Assembly: GCA_029255685.2 (NCBI GenBank)
Contig: CM055316.2
Coordinates: forward strand, 82,706,861-82,770,860
DNA length: 64,000 nt
Direction: 5' to 3'
Source: Silene conica
Taxonomy: Eukaryota; Streptophyta; Magnoliopsida; Caryophyllales; Caryophyllaceae
Notes under the pieces: model-generated
Databases searched by the model: none
The model's input: the letters and a program-made list of their open reading frames with translations, nothing else
What the model was told of the DNA's origin: nothing
Shown: positions 1-10,850 of the stretch, piece after piece
Numbering within the stretch: the stretch's first letter is position 1
Layout of the letters: every line of letters starts with the position of its first letter
Made by a program: the position numbers and the translations under genes

Positions 1-1216
1 TGTAGCCTTCCGAGCAGTTTCACCTGAAAAAAATTGCAGACAAAATGAAGATGTAAAACCCGACTTTAAGCCAAGATAAAAAAAAAGAGTGGATCGATTT
101 GCAATTATTGCAGGACAAGAAGTCTGTTTAATTTTATTATTTGCACTAACCTCCGTTTCAAACTCCCTCTCGCCTTGCTTTGAATCCGTTGCTAGAACCT
201 TCACGGCAACTATTTCGCCAGTCAACATCTGTGCTTTGTACACCGGACCAAATGCACCTTGCCCAATCATGGTTGTAAAATTTTGAGTTGCTTTCTGTAA
301 ATCCCTGCAGATGTATCGGCCACCATTAAAAGTTGCCAAACGAAATGCTCGTGTATGGAAACACGAAGCAAAAACACGGTAACTTCAGTATGAGCAAGAT
401 ACATGATGAAACAAGGAAATGGTTCCTTAATCGGAAAGAAGTTAGGCAGCCTACTTACTCACCTATCTCCTATTCAATAAACATTTAAGCCACTTCCATA
501 AGAAGAAAACAATGATTACCTAACTTCATCATGTTTCTATAAATCCGTAAACCATATATTTCAAAATTCCCGAGTCTCACCACTGAGCACTTAGATCAAC
601 TAGTAAGGGTTTGATCAATTTAACCAGAGGTCTCGAGTTGAAACATGGGATTCAGGGAATGCATTGTGGTTCTACCTAGCTCAAATTCAAACTAAACGGA
701 ATGGAACAAATCAAAAAAAGAACATTCCTACGTGCACTTCGTTACCAATCAATCAAAATATACTTCAGCAACTTCATATCAGCACAAACAGAACAACTAC
801 TCATCATACTCAATATGGCATTGCAAGAAAATCCTGACAACGACCGACAAATACATTCCACATAAAACATGCTCAGGAGTCAGGAGAACAAACCTGTAAG
901 AGTACTCAGGTATGCCAGATGCAGAAACGACATTATTCTTCCTAAACCCATCAAACCACAAAGACATCCCATTAGAATTTTTCCCAAATTGTCGCGGTGA
1001 ATCAGCACCAGCAGTAGAGTCTGACAAGACTGTACAAGTATCAACACCATTGGTACGGATAGGAATCGTTGAAGCTCGCCTAGAACTACTATTGTCTATT
1101 TGAGCGCGCTTTCTCTGGAATCTAAAGCAATACAGGGTAAAAACAGCTAAACACACACCAATTACTACCCCAATTGAGATACCAAGTATCAAACCACTAG
1201 ATGCATTCCCAGCCAT
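1..1216 (-). CDS. CRLK1: Calcium/calmodulin-regulated receptor-like kinase CRLK1, N-terminal exons (partial)
   Basis: Three coding exons read leftwards: 1216-894, 304-151 and 23-1, the last cut by the window edge. Splice sites are visible (exon 1 ends ACAG before GTTTGT, exon 2 follows CTGCAG and ends before GTTAGT, exon 3 follows TTTTTTCAG), and codons join in phase to give SYR-DLQKATQNF and FETE-VKLLGRLH. Residues about 8-33 (GLILGISIGVVIGVCLAVF) form a membrane anchor. A Ser-rich stretch with SSSRRASTIPIR follows. The kinase domain starts in exon 2 with the glycine loop GQGAFGPVYKA and the catalytic lysine in VAVKVLA. The anchor, the RRASTIPIR stretch and the YSYRDLQKAT junction match Arabidopsis CRLK1 (At5g54590). 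In Arabidopsis, CRLK1 is a plasma-membrane kinase that binds calmodulin and acts in cold signalling through MEKK1; the same role here is inferred. The rest of the kinase domain and the C terminus lie outside the window. Confidence 0.93.
587..718 (+). repeat. SINE-like repeat in CRLK1 intron 1
   Basis: This tRNA-derived-looking sequence contains TAGATCAACTAGTAAGG, then GAGGTCTCGAGTTGAAAC (a degenerate polymerase III B box), then CTACCTAGCTCAAATTC, and ends in an A-rich tail. The same order of blocks recurs at 39757-39895, so this is a dispersed family. The extents are approximate and no target duplication was resolved. Confidence 0.5.
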
Positions 1217-2160
1217 GTTTCCGTCTCAGGGCTACGCTACCTCGTCATTCACTCATTCATCCACAATTCCACACGCAATTCAACAAGTCAAACTGCAAAA
1301 TCATACCATATATATATATAAAAAAAAATGACACTAGGGTTTCAAGTTGAACATAAAATAGTACAGAAATCTTCAACTGTAAGACATAATTCTGCCAACT
1401 AAGAAGGTTAACACCACAAACTAAGCAAACCCAATTGAAAACATATCAAGATCTTCGAAACCCGGAAAAAACACAACCAATTCAATATAAAAATTAGGGT
1501 TAAACCAAAATTCTAAAACCAAATTAGTAAACAATCTGGCATTCACATAATATAAATTTTCTAAGCAATGTAGCCCCTCAATTCAATTCAACCCCAAAAT
1601 TCAACAAATTGGAATTATCAAAAGCTACTTTTTCTTCTATCCTTTCGGCTATAAGACGGTTTTACACAAATTACAAAATTCATTGAAACCCAACATTTAG
1701 AAACTAAACTATCAACATAATAACAATCACACATTGTCAAATATTGCTAACAAATTACCCGGAAACACAAATTCTCATTTAAAACCGTCCAAATCATCCC
1801 AATTATCAACACAATGTAGCAATGTAGTACCAATTATAACTCATACAACGGTCTTACAAGATACCAACTAAACCGGAAATACGGAAATACCCAAGTCAAA
1901 TAACAGATCAAAATACTGAAATAGTGAAATGGGTACACATCAAAATGCAAGATTTTTAAACAGTAAAGTGATTTATTTACCCAAGGTTGAAGTGAAAATA
2001 ACTGTTTACTGTGTTTCTTCAACAGTTAAAAACTATGAAAAGGGTAAATTTGGAAGGTAATAAATTGGAGAAAAATGACAGAAAAAAAGAGTAAAAGAGA
2101 GATTCTAGGAGTATGGAGAGAGAAGAACAGACAAAGAGATACGATCTAACGTTATATACC
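1217..2160 (-). promoter_or_regulatory. CRLK1 5' leader, probable leader intron and TATA box
   Basis: Upstream of the ATG at 1216 an acceptor ending TTTTGCAG (exon resumes at 1292) pairs plausibly with a donor GTAAATAAAT starting at 1980, giving a leader intron of about 690 bp (1980-1293). The first non-coding exon would be about 2120-1981. A TATA-like box, GGTATATAAC on the minus strand, lies at 2151-2160, about 30 bp before a CT-rich start region. The boundaries are inferred from consensus only. Confidence 0.45.
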
Positions 2161-3353
2161 CTGGCGTGCTGTCTCTGTGTGTATTATGTATGCACAATTA
2201 GCTGCCTAATCATTGTAAATTATGTAATTATCGTATCAGACGGTCTCTTAATAACGTAACGTGAAACCTCATTAAATAAACTGTTAAATTATTGTTAAAT
2301 GATTGTTCTAAGTTGATCAGAGGTCCCGAGTTCAAGTTTTGGTGATGTACTGTCCGTCTCATTCTCGAGTATAATAGAGTAATTATTGTTTAATTTCAAT
2401 TAGTGCATTATAAAGTATACGCAGTAGATCTCCCGAGAGACCGCCTCTCAATAAACTCACTGAGAGACTATTGTACAAATTTAAGAAAAAAAAATACTAA
2501 AGGTAATATAATACGGAGTAGGTACAAATCATGATAAAAGATAAAATGAGTACATTTATTATGTAAATAAATACAATATTACTATGGTACGATCAATGTC
2601 AAAGGTCACGAAATACAAATAAAAGAGTACAAAAAAGTCTCTTAATAATTTATTGAAATGCCGTCTCTCTCAAGTTGTAGTGAAAAAAGTATACCTCGTA
2701 CTAATTTAGCCTGAAATCGTTTCTGATACATCAACTTGCTTAATCCGTTAATCACCACTTTTTACAATTGAATTAGAGATTGTTACTCGTATATAATTTG
2801 GCAAAAAATCTTAATTACATAATATAGTAAAGGATAAAATCTTAAAATTTCATAGGATTGAATATTGATAAAAAGGAAATGTATCATTTTACTGGCATGA
2901 GATTTTGTTTTCTATTTATTTTGGGTCTTTAATGTTAGAGCAATCCACTTTGATTTACATGGTCTTTGAGATTTTTTTCATTTTGTTGAATCTTGTTTTT
3001 TGGGTGTTTTTTAATTTTATTTTTGTGATATATACTCATAAATTGTAATGTAGTTTGTGGTAAAGTCTAAATTCATTTAATATAATATCGGATTTAGGTT
3101 GTTGCTCTTTTTCGCGAAAGAACAAGCATATAACGCAATTTTATTTATATATAAGGTCGTTGTAGGTAATATTCTATTTGGTGACATACTTTGTATCAAT
3201 TTTAAAAGTTTATGTTGAATATTGATTATATCACTGTACCATTTGAATAATAAATTGTACTCGACGTTTGTGATAATAAATTGACATAATAATGACATTA
3301 ATACAAGTATGATATATAAAATATCGAATTAACTAAACCTTGTTAATTATTAA
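2161..3353. other. Intergenic, AT-rich
   Basis: No gene was seen. A short stretch around 2313-2345 (GATCAGAGGTCCCGAGTTC) resembles the B-box part of the SINE family seen at 587 and 39757 and is probably a decayed fragment. Confidence 0.5.
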
Positions 3354-5248
3354 CTAGTTTTGTGACCCGTGCAATGCACGAGATATTAAATGTTTGCTTA
3401 GAATTTTGATGTATATTTTTATTTATAAAATTGAATGTCAATGTTTAAAGATAAATGTATAACAAATTTTTTCACAAATTAAAATCTACTCAGTACAAGA
3501 CAATTACGTATTTTTTTAAAAACTATAAATAGTTTGAATTACGAAAACAAATTATTTTTTTGTTAATTACAAAAACAAATAATATATGAACAAATCATCT
3601 AAAATTTGCACCTCAAACTTTCCAACTCATTAACTTAAAATATGCGCTCTTATATTCGAGTATATATTGTAATACATGTTTGAACTCATTAACTACACCA
3701 AATGAAAAACATGAATTCAAATATACAAAAAAACGATTATAAAAACCAACAATATAACAAACATAAATATATTTTATTGCACATCGTCAACGCAACAACA
3801 ACAACACTCAACAATAATTCTTAATATACTCACTATCATCAATTAATTAAATTAAACCATAGAATATAATCTACTACATAGAAACTCATGGACAACAAAT
3901 ATTAAATTATAAAGTGAATATAAACTATTATAGGTACTTTAGCTTTTATAGACATACATAACCATAAATTCTTATATTTATTTTTAATTTTAGTTTATTT
4001 TCTGTTATTATTAAATTAGATAATTGAATGTCAAGAAACTTAAGAGGTGAATTAAATAGCAAATAATGCTAATGAAAATTATGAGTGTTAAGTAATATAA
4101 ATAGTTTAATTAATTTATTAACATATTATATTACAAAAATTAATTAAATAAGAAGAGCTTTTTAATTAATTTGGTGGGTGTTGAGTATTATGAAGAGTTC
4201 TAATTAATTTATTACCATGTTTAATTAAGAAAATGAATTAAATAGGAATAAATGTTAATAAAAATGGTAGGTGAAAAGAAATATGCAGAGCTTTAATTAA
4301 TTATTAACATGTTTTTTTACAAAAATTTCAATTAAAACCTTTATTATAAAATACGAAACTTTTATTATAAAAATTTCAATTAAAATGTCAGTATTAATTA
4401 TAAATTTTGAAATTTTAAAGGGTTACATAAATTTTGAAAAAAAATATATTTTTAATATAGAAATTTACTTTAAGAATAATGATAACATCCTTTAATATTA
4501 TAGATATGTGAATTAAATTAATTTATAAATATAATATCATGTAATAATAAATTGATATTTTATGTCACATCAACTTGTCATGTCACATTAAAAATATGTC
4601 ACGTCATATTTAAATATATCACGTTACATTAAAATTTGTCATGTCACATTATTTTAAGTACCCTTTTAATAAGATCTTATAGATACTTGTCATTGACTTA
4701 TATTCTTTCTCTTGAGTCGTGCCTCCTCAACAGAGACTACTGGAAAATCAAACAAATGAAAATGGAATAATATCATAAAAAATGAGAAACTCAACATTAT
4801 TTTTTTTTGGCTAAAAATGTCTAATCAACTTATCTCATTTTAAACATAAAATTAATTGAAATTTCATAATTGTAGAATATAAAAAGTTTTGAACTATTAA
4901 ATAAATATAAACATTATGATTATGAGGTGAAATAATAATGTTGGGGGATGAACGTTTACATAAGAATAGTTGGATTTTCATAATTTAAAAATACGAAAAG
5001 TCTTCATTAAATAAATATAAATATTGTGAATATGAGATGAAATAATGTTAGGAAAATGATCGAATGTTTAAATAAGACGGTGATTAACTCATTGTTATTT
5101 TATCTTTTCGTGTTCTATTTTACAATTTGTATAATAACACATGTAATTGTATTAAATTTTAGTCCATCATGTCATTTTATAATTACGCCACATGTCATTC
5201 TTATAGGCAATAGCTACTCAATCTAGCCTTTTTATTTTATTATATAGA
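3354..5248 (-). mobile_element. Non-autonomous Helitron
   Basis: Read on the minus strand the element begins TCTATATAATAAAATAAAAA (5' end at 5248) and ends with a short hairpin, CGTGCATTGCACG, about ten bases before a terminal CTAG (3354-3357). It sits between A (3353) and T (5249). A 5' TC, a 3' CTRR, a hairpin near the 3' end and insertion into an AT dinucleotide without target duplication are the Helitron hallmarks. The 1.9-kb AT-rich interior has no Rep/helicase frame, so it would depend on an autonomous partner. Low-copy tandem phrases with ATGTCACATT occur near 4560-4655. Confidence 0.8.
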
Positions 5249-6783
5249 TATTAATATCCACATTGTCCTAAAATAATTAACTTGTCTACAAAAAAAAATA
5301 ATAACCTCGGAAAAAAAAAAACAGCTATTAATATTAAGGATATTAGGTGTCACCTTTAATTTCACATACATAATATAGATTTTACACTGTAAAAATCGAA
5401 AGAATTATTTCATTTATATAAAACTTCTCATATATTTCGTACATTTGTAATATTGTAAGAGTGACACTGAAACTCGGTAATCATTATCTAATTTCCTTGC
5501 AGTTAATATTCCATTTCACCACTAATTATTTTCCGATAATCACCATCATTTTCGCATTTCTTCTTTATTTTGAACTTTCTTATCTACTTATGCCAATAAC
5601 ACCCATTCAAACAATAAGATCGCCCACTTGCTCACTCACTTATAGCTCGTGTAAGATCTTCCTAAAATGAGGGAAAATACCGTTTTTAATGGGAATTTGT
5701 GCGTAGAATTGACACAGACAAAAGAACACGACATGAGAGTAGATACGTGCAATGTGCCGGGGAAAAAGTTTCCTACAAATTAAGGGGTTGCCCAAACCAA
5801 TAGGGATAGTAGGGCAAGAAAAGAGAGGGTGGTTGATTAAATTGGCAATTTGGTAGTTAACAGGTGAAATTAGTCACTCAAGTAGGGAAGCTTTAGTAAT
5901 TCTTAATTAAACTGTCAATTAAAACATACCTAATCTCACTAATCACTATCCACCTTATATTGTTTTCTTATCCAATCAATGTTTCTATTGAAAATGACCC
6001 AATTTCTTATTAAAGTTATTGACCAATTATCGATTGAGAAATAGTATCTTGAATTATAAAATACTCGGTACTTATTTACCATAAGTATATATAGTTCGTC
6101 ATGGTTAATTATAAATTTTTATGTACAGTCTGTTTATTCTCTTTGTAACTCTAATATCGTTGAATCTCTGGTTGAAGCATCCATGTGATCTCTAATGCTT
6201 CGGATTAAGGAGTAAAGAAGAATGAAGAATGAAACCGAGTATGTTAAAGACTTTCTTCTACACTGAATTTATAAAATTTATTTTACTTAACAGTCAATCC
6301 AAAGTTTAAAATTAAATACAATTAAATATAAATTGAAATTTCTTCAAAATATTTGGAAAAAAATTATAAAATGAAATCCTTAATTTTATTGTAAGTAAAT
6401 AAATAAATAAAATTAATCAAAAATACACCTTTTATAACTTTAATTTTCCATTATAAATAACACTATAAAAAAATTATTCTATATGCCGCCGCGCATTGCG
6501 CGAGATCTCTATTAATACTACATATACTAATAATATTACTCCGTCCGCAACATACCAAACACAATTCTTTTATTACGAGTGTCCATAATATCGCTTCAAA
6601 AGATACCTTGACAACCTTGTCATTTACAAGTGAATTTTGATTTTTTAAAACTTTTCGAGTGTGCTTTATGATTTATTACTTATTCATTTTTCCTAAACTT
6701 TTCCAACCCTAATTATAAATTCCGATTATATCACTATTCGGCATGTTTTTATAGATAAGTAATGCAAAATTTTACCTTTAACG
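5249..6783. other. Intergenic, with one Helitron-like hairpin
   Basis: No gene was seen; the short frame at 5461-5670 has no protein-like character. At 6486-6504 a hairpin CGCGCATTGCGCG followed by AGATCTCTATTAA resembles the 3' hairpin of the Helitron at 3354, but no terminal CTRR can be assigned. The 8-bp sequence CTTTAACG at 6776-6783 is the left target duplication of the next element. Confidence 0.4.
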
Positions 6784-7442
6784 TGGAGCTGATCAAATGG
6801 CCTAGGCCCGATGGCCCGACCCGGCCCAGCCCGATTTTTTCTCGGGTTTGGGCCTAATAGTTTGGCCCAAAAGCCCGTGGCCCGGCTCAAAATAAGCCCG
6901 ATATAAAATAGGGCCGGGTTTGGGCCAACCTAAAGGCCCGATTTTTGGCCCGGCCCGACCCGAAATTATTTTTTTAAAAAGAAAAAATTCAAAAGTTGGA
7001 ATCGTATATCACATCATACTAATAATCTAATATCACTAGTACATCGAATTATCAATTTCGCAGATATTTTTATATTTTTATCGTACACCTTTACTTAATA
7101 GTTAATACTATTCATTTTTTGTCAACTCATAAATTATGTATGGTACTATGGATGGTTCTCCTATCAAAAGAGTCGAAGTCAAATACATAAGACTTGAAAA
7201 TTTTATTTCATTGCTAATAGTTTGTTCACATATCGATTTGTCGATTGTTTCGTATTATATAATTTTGGCCCGTTTTGGCCCATTTTGGCCCGAGGCCCGT
7301 TATAGCCCGAACAATTGCGGGCTTGGGCCAAAAAAATTGGCCCATCATTTTGGCCCGCCCCGCCCCGCCCCGTGTAGTTGGGCCGTTTATTTAACACGGG
7401 TCCGGCCCAAACCCGGCCCAACCCGGCCCATGATCAGGTCTA
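6784..7442. mobile_element. hAT-type MITE with GGCCCG-rich arms
   Basis: This 659-bp element is flanked by a perfect 8-bp duplication CTTTAACG (6776-6783 and 7443-7450). Imperfect terminal inverted repeats begin TGGAGCTGATCAAATGGCC on the left and TAGACCTGATCATGGGCC on the right. Both arms are packed with GGCCCG/CGGGCC motifs around an AT-rich core. An 8-bp duplication and repeated subterminal motifs, which in the family bind transposase, indicate a non-autonomous hAT element. The frames inside it (7136-7555 and its complement) only reflect the motif composition. Confidence 0.85.
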
Positions 7443-7533
7443 CTTTAACGTTATCGCTATCATTTCTTATCTCCTACTTAATGTTAGTTAGTATGTACAC
7501 ACGTATAAATATGTGGCAAGACATGATTATTAA

Positions 7534-7731
7534 GGCCCTGTTCTTTCTGGTTTAATTTCAACTCCTTTCAATTTCATATACGTTCAATCAATTATGTTTA
7601 ATTAAGCACTTTACAAAATTAACTTTTAATTCAACTAAATTTACCCCACCCCAATTCCACTCAATTTAGTTCAATTAAATTCTACTCCTATTAATTTAAT
7701 TTAACTCGTTTCAGCCGAAAAGAATAAGGTC
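7534..7731. mobile_element. PIF/Harbinger (Tourist-like) MITE
   Basis: The ends GGCCCTGTTCTTTCTGG and, from the right, GACCTTATTCTTTTCGG are inverted repeats of the Tourist type. The flanking trinucleotides are TAA and TAG, an imperfect TWA duplication. The interior is rich in TTCAATTTAGTTCAA-type phrases that recur in the elements at 42266 and 37256 and in fragments near 12880-13110, 52280 and 56225. Confidence 0.65.
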
Positions 7732-8337
7732 TAGCTAATTAATTTGTGATGAAATTAAGTGCATGGTGGTATAATTGATAGTACGTGGAAAGCACGTGAT
7801 AATAATTGAATGATTGTGAATGTGAAGGCACCACCTCCTTAAGGTAAGTCCTTACAACGCAAAAGTCAAGCTCATAACTCTCATGACATGACTGTCAGAA
7901 TTCACAACTCACTAGGAACATTCTCAACCTTTGCATCAATTCACTCACACTAACTAATGGAGTATTACACCATGTTTATCGGTAGGTCTGCAGCCTTACT
8001 TAGCCCTAGTTCTTATATTAAAATATTAATTTTTTTTTTCTTAACCTACTTTCAAGCCCTATCTCTCCATTTCTATCTTTTATCAAGACCTACCTTAACC
8101 TACTTTTAACCTATATTTTTTATACACTAAACAAGGTCTTGAACGAGGTCTTGAAGATGGTCTAGGGGTCCAAATTGGACCGCATGGACCTAATTTCTTC
8201 AAAGGTGTTCCAACCTTTTAATTTCTTTTTCCTTTTTTTATTTGTTATCTTTTTGTCTTTATTCAAGACCTAGACCTACTTAGCCCAACCTATAAACATA
8301 GTCTTAATAATAAGAGTAATTTAGTAAAACCGTTTTA
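7732..8337. other. Intergenic
   Basis: No gene was seen. Around 7980-8300 there is an imperfect inverted arrangement of phrases such as CAAGACCTACCTTAACC and AAGGTCTTGAACGAGG, possibly a decayed fold-back element, but no ends could be fixed. Confidence 0.35.
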
Positions 8338-8696
8338 CTAACGTGTATTTTTACTTCTTAGTTACACGTTAATAACTTAAATGTGGTAACATTAATAAAA
8401 TATTCTCACTAATCATGTTATAAATGAGCTTATATATACTTGAACATCTGAGAATTTCTTGTAAATATTGTCGCATTTAGGTTATTAACGTGTGCCGCCC
8501 TTTTAGGGCACACGTTAGAATACCAATTTAGTAAAACGATTTTAGTAAAACGTGTGCACTTAGGGTTCATATTAATAACCTAAATACAGTAAGATTTGTA
8601 AGATATTCTCCTGTATCATAATTAGCGAGAAAATTTTGCAAATTTGACCACATTTTGGTTATTGATGTGTGTTGTTTAAGATACACGCTGAAAAAA
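8338..8696. repeat. Two adjacent copies of an ACGTGTG fold-back repeat
   Basis: Two units, about 8338-8520 and 8547-8696, each carry AACGTGT, a TTATTAAC/GTTAATAA step, CTAAATGTGGTAA or a variant, a GATATTCTC-like core and the same blocks inverted on the other side. Related copies occur at 61556-61735 and, as a fragment, near 38560-38620. The arms of about 60-70 bp are consistent with a fold-back MITE. No target duplication was resolved. Confidence 0.5.
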
Positions 8697-9390
8697 TCGT
8701 AACAGTAAAATGGGATAGATAATAATGAGGTTGACTGCCAAAATAGAGGGATAAAATAGATAATTCAGAGATGATGTTTTATTGACGGGGAATAAGGAAG
8801 ACTGTTTTACTAAAACATGTGCATGCAAATGCAAAAGCAGATAAATTGTCGGATTATCAATGCAAACTTTAATTAATTCACACATGCATTTGGCGTATTA
8901 CGTATACCAAATGTTTTTTCTTTGAAAAAACAAAAAAAAAAAAATCACAAATCTAATTGGTTTCGTAATTTGCCAATAAGGGTTTGACAAATCTAATTCA
9001 GCTAACAATTACGGCATATACTTCTGAACAGAAGCCGTCTAAACTCAATTGAACTAAAACGATCTAACTGAACTAAATTAGGTATAAAATCAGGACCTTA
9101 GTTTTATTTAAGCGACAAATTCTAACCACTCACGATAACCGACTTTTTTTAATTCGTGTTATGGCCCGATGATTGTGATCTGGAGGGCCGGGTCATCCCA
9201 TGGGTCTAGACTCTAGATGTTAAAACTTAAAAGTAAGTAATTTAAATGGTGTTGGCGCTCAAGCAAGAATGAAGCATTGGTGTTGTAATTGTATAATAAG
9301 CCTTTATCATAGTCATCAAAATTCAAAAAGCATCCCTAAAACTAAAGGTAGTTAGGAGTGCTTCGAAGGGAAGAATAGAGTATTATTGTC

Positions 9391-9572
9391 GAAAGAGTCT
9401 TGTTTGTGACGGATAATATTTGTCGTAAGTGGAAGACGGATGCTTTACTCTCACAGTAAAGCAAGTGTACAGGTAAGTGGAAGAAAACGGAGCATGCACT
9501 AGTATTATGTGAGCAGGACTCTATCCGTTTTCAGCTTGTGACGGATAGTACCGATTCGAACGAAAATTTGCG
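9391..9572. mobile_element. Mutator-like MITE (9-bp TSD)
   Basis: This 182-bp element is flanked by the exact 9-bp duplication ATTATTGTC (9382-9390 and 9573-9581). Its arms carry the family phrase CTTGTTTGTGACGGATA, with CAGCTTGTGACGGATAG on the same strand near the right end and AAATTTGCG at the terminus. The same family recurs at 22597, 26246, 53661 and as fragments. Confidence 0.75.
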
Positions 9573-9929
9573 ATTATTGTCATACAAAAAGGATATATAT
9601 ATTTGTTGGGTGGGCTCTTCTTTAAAGGAATCTTTATTTGTGTGCATTTTAAGATGCGGAAATAAGGGGCGTCCTCTTATATTAGTGCTAGGACAAACTT
9701 TTTTCCTTTTTTTCTAAAACTTCTTTTTCCTTTTTTTTGACGACCTGACGGTTCTAAATTCGTGATCTCTTCGATCAACTTGTTCATTCATTTGCCCATC
9801 CCACTTGCCTCTGCGATCACGTCACAAAGTTGTGACGATCATAAATGAGAATTTGTGTTCTTTTTTATCTCTCTAATTTTCTGTTTTCAAATTTAATTGA
9901 AGTTAGAAGGTAATTTCTCACAAATCACA

Positions 9930-10850
9930 ATCGGAATTACTTTTTCACATACGAACTTTACTCTTTTACATACGAATTCATTAAGTTTCCATAGCATACC
10001 CTTTTTCTTACACATGCACAAACTATGTCATATATGTACCAATCCTCATAAAAACGAATCTAATTGCTCTTAAAAAACTTGAGAGATGGATCATTGGATT
10101 GTAATTCCCCAATTAATAATTAAGTTGTTTATAAATAATTAATATATTTTGTTGAAATTATTAGGGTTTATCATCAGTAAAACTAATATTTAATTTAGTT
10201 ATTTATCAATTATTTTTTATTAGGGTTTATAATTGTGTCAAGGTAAATGTTGAGTAAAGTCACATTATTATGCCACACGTGAAAATTAGTGAATATGACC
10301 TTGAATTGTGTAGATGTGCTTTGTTGTTGCTGTTGTTTTTTCACTTTATGTCAAATGTTTTAGTGGTTTATATGACATTCTAGAGGCTGCTCGATGTGCC
10401 AAATTCACTATTTTTACCTTTCTTTCGAACGACGGTGTAATGACTATGTACTGATCTCTAAAATTGGTTGGCTGCTTCAACTATGAAGCAATGGTGCAAT
10501 GCTAAACGCGTGCTATTAAGAAACAATTTCACTGGTTAATGGGGTAAGGTGCAGTCAAACAAAGAGGAAGATGAGGACGATCGGGTCATGATCGGCTGGA
10601 GCACGGGTTGACAGGAGTAACGTCGTATGAGGGCGGGAGTTATATTTGTCAGTGACTTGATGAGTGGACTGTCGGACTGATCAAATGTGGTGATTGGTGA
10701 AGGGAGGCGGTATTTATGACTTGTTGGTGAAAAAGAGATTAGGGAAGAGTGAAAAAATCAATTGAGTCGTTGAAAAAATGTCAAGGATAATATTGAAAAA
10801 GACGTATGTAAAAGAGTAAAATTCGTATATGAAAAAGTACAACCCATCAC
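9930..10850. repeat. 0.9-kb element with about 40-bp terminal inverted repeats
   Basis: A left arm near 9931-9968 (TACTTTTTCACATACGAA followed by TTTACTCTTTTACATACG) is matched in inverted orientation near 10800-10840. The roughly 830 bp between them has no coding frame. The arrangement fits a non-autonomous DNA transposon, but the exact ends and a target duplication could not be fixed. The left flank (9845-9870) contains a fragment of the GAGAATTTGTG family. Confidence 0.5.

Noticed and set aside
6486-6504. Second Helitron 3' end
   Set aside because: The hairpin CGCGCATTGCGCG is suggestive, but no CTRR terminus or matching TC start could be assigned, so it is not listed as an element.
7136-7555. 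139-codon frame with Pro/Gly/Arg-rich product
   Set aside because: It lies across the GGCCCG-rich arm of the hAT MITE and its composition follows the repeat motif; no domain.
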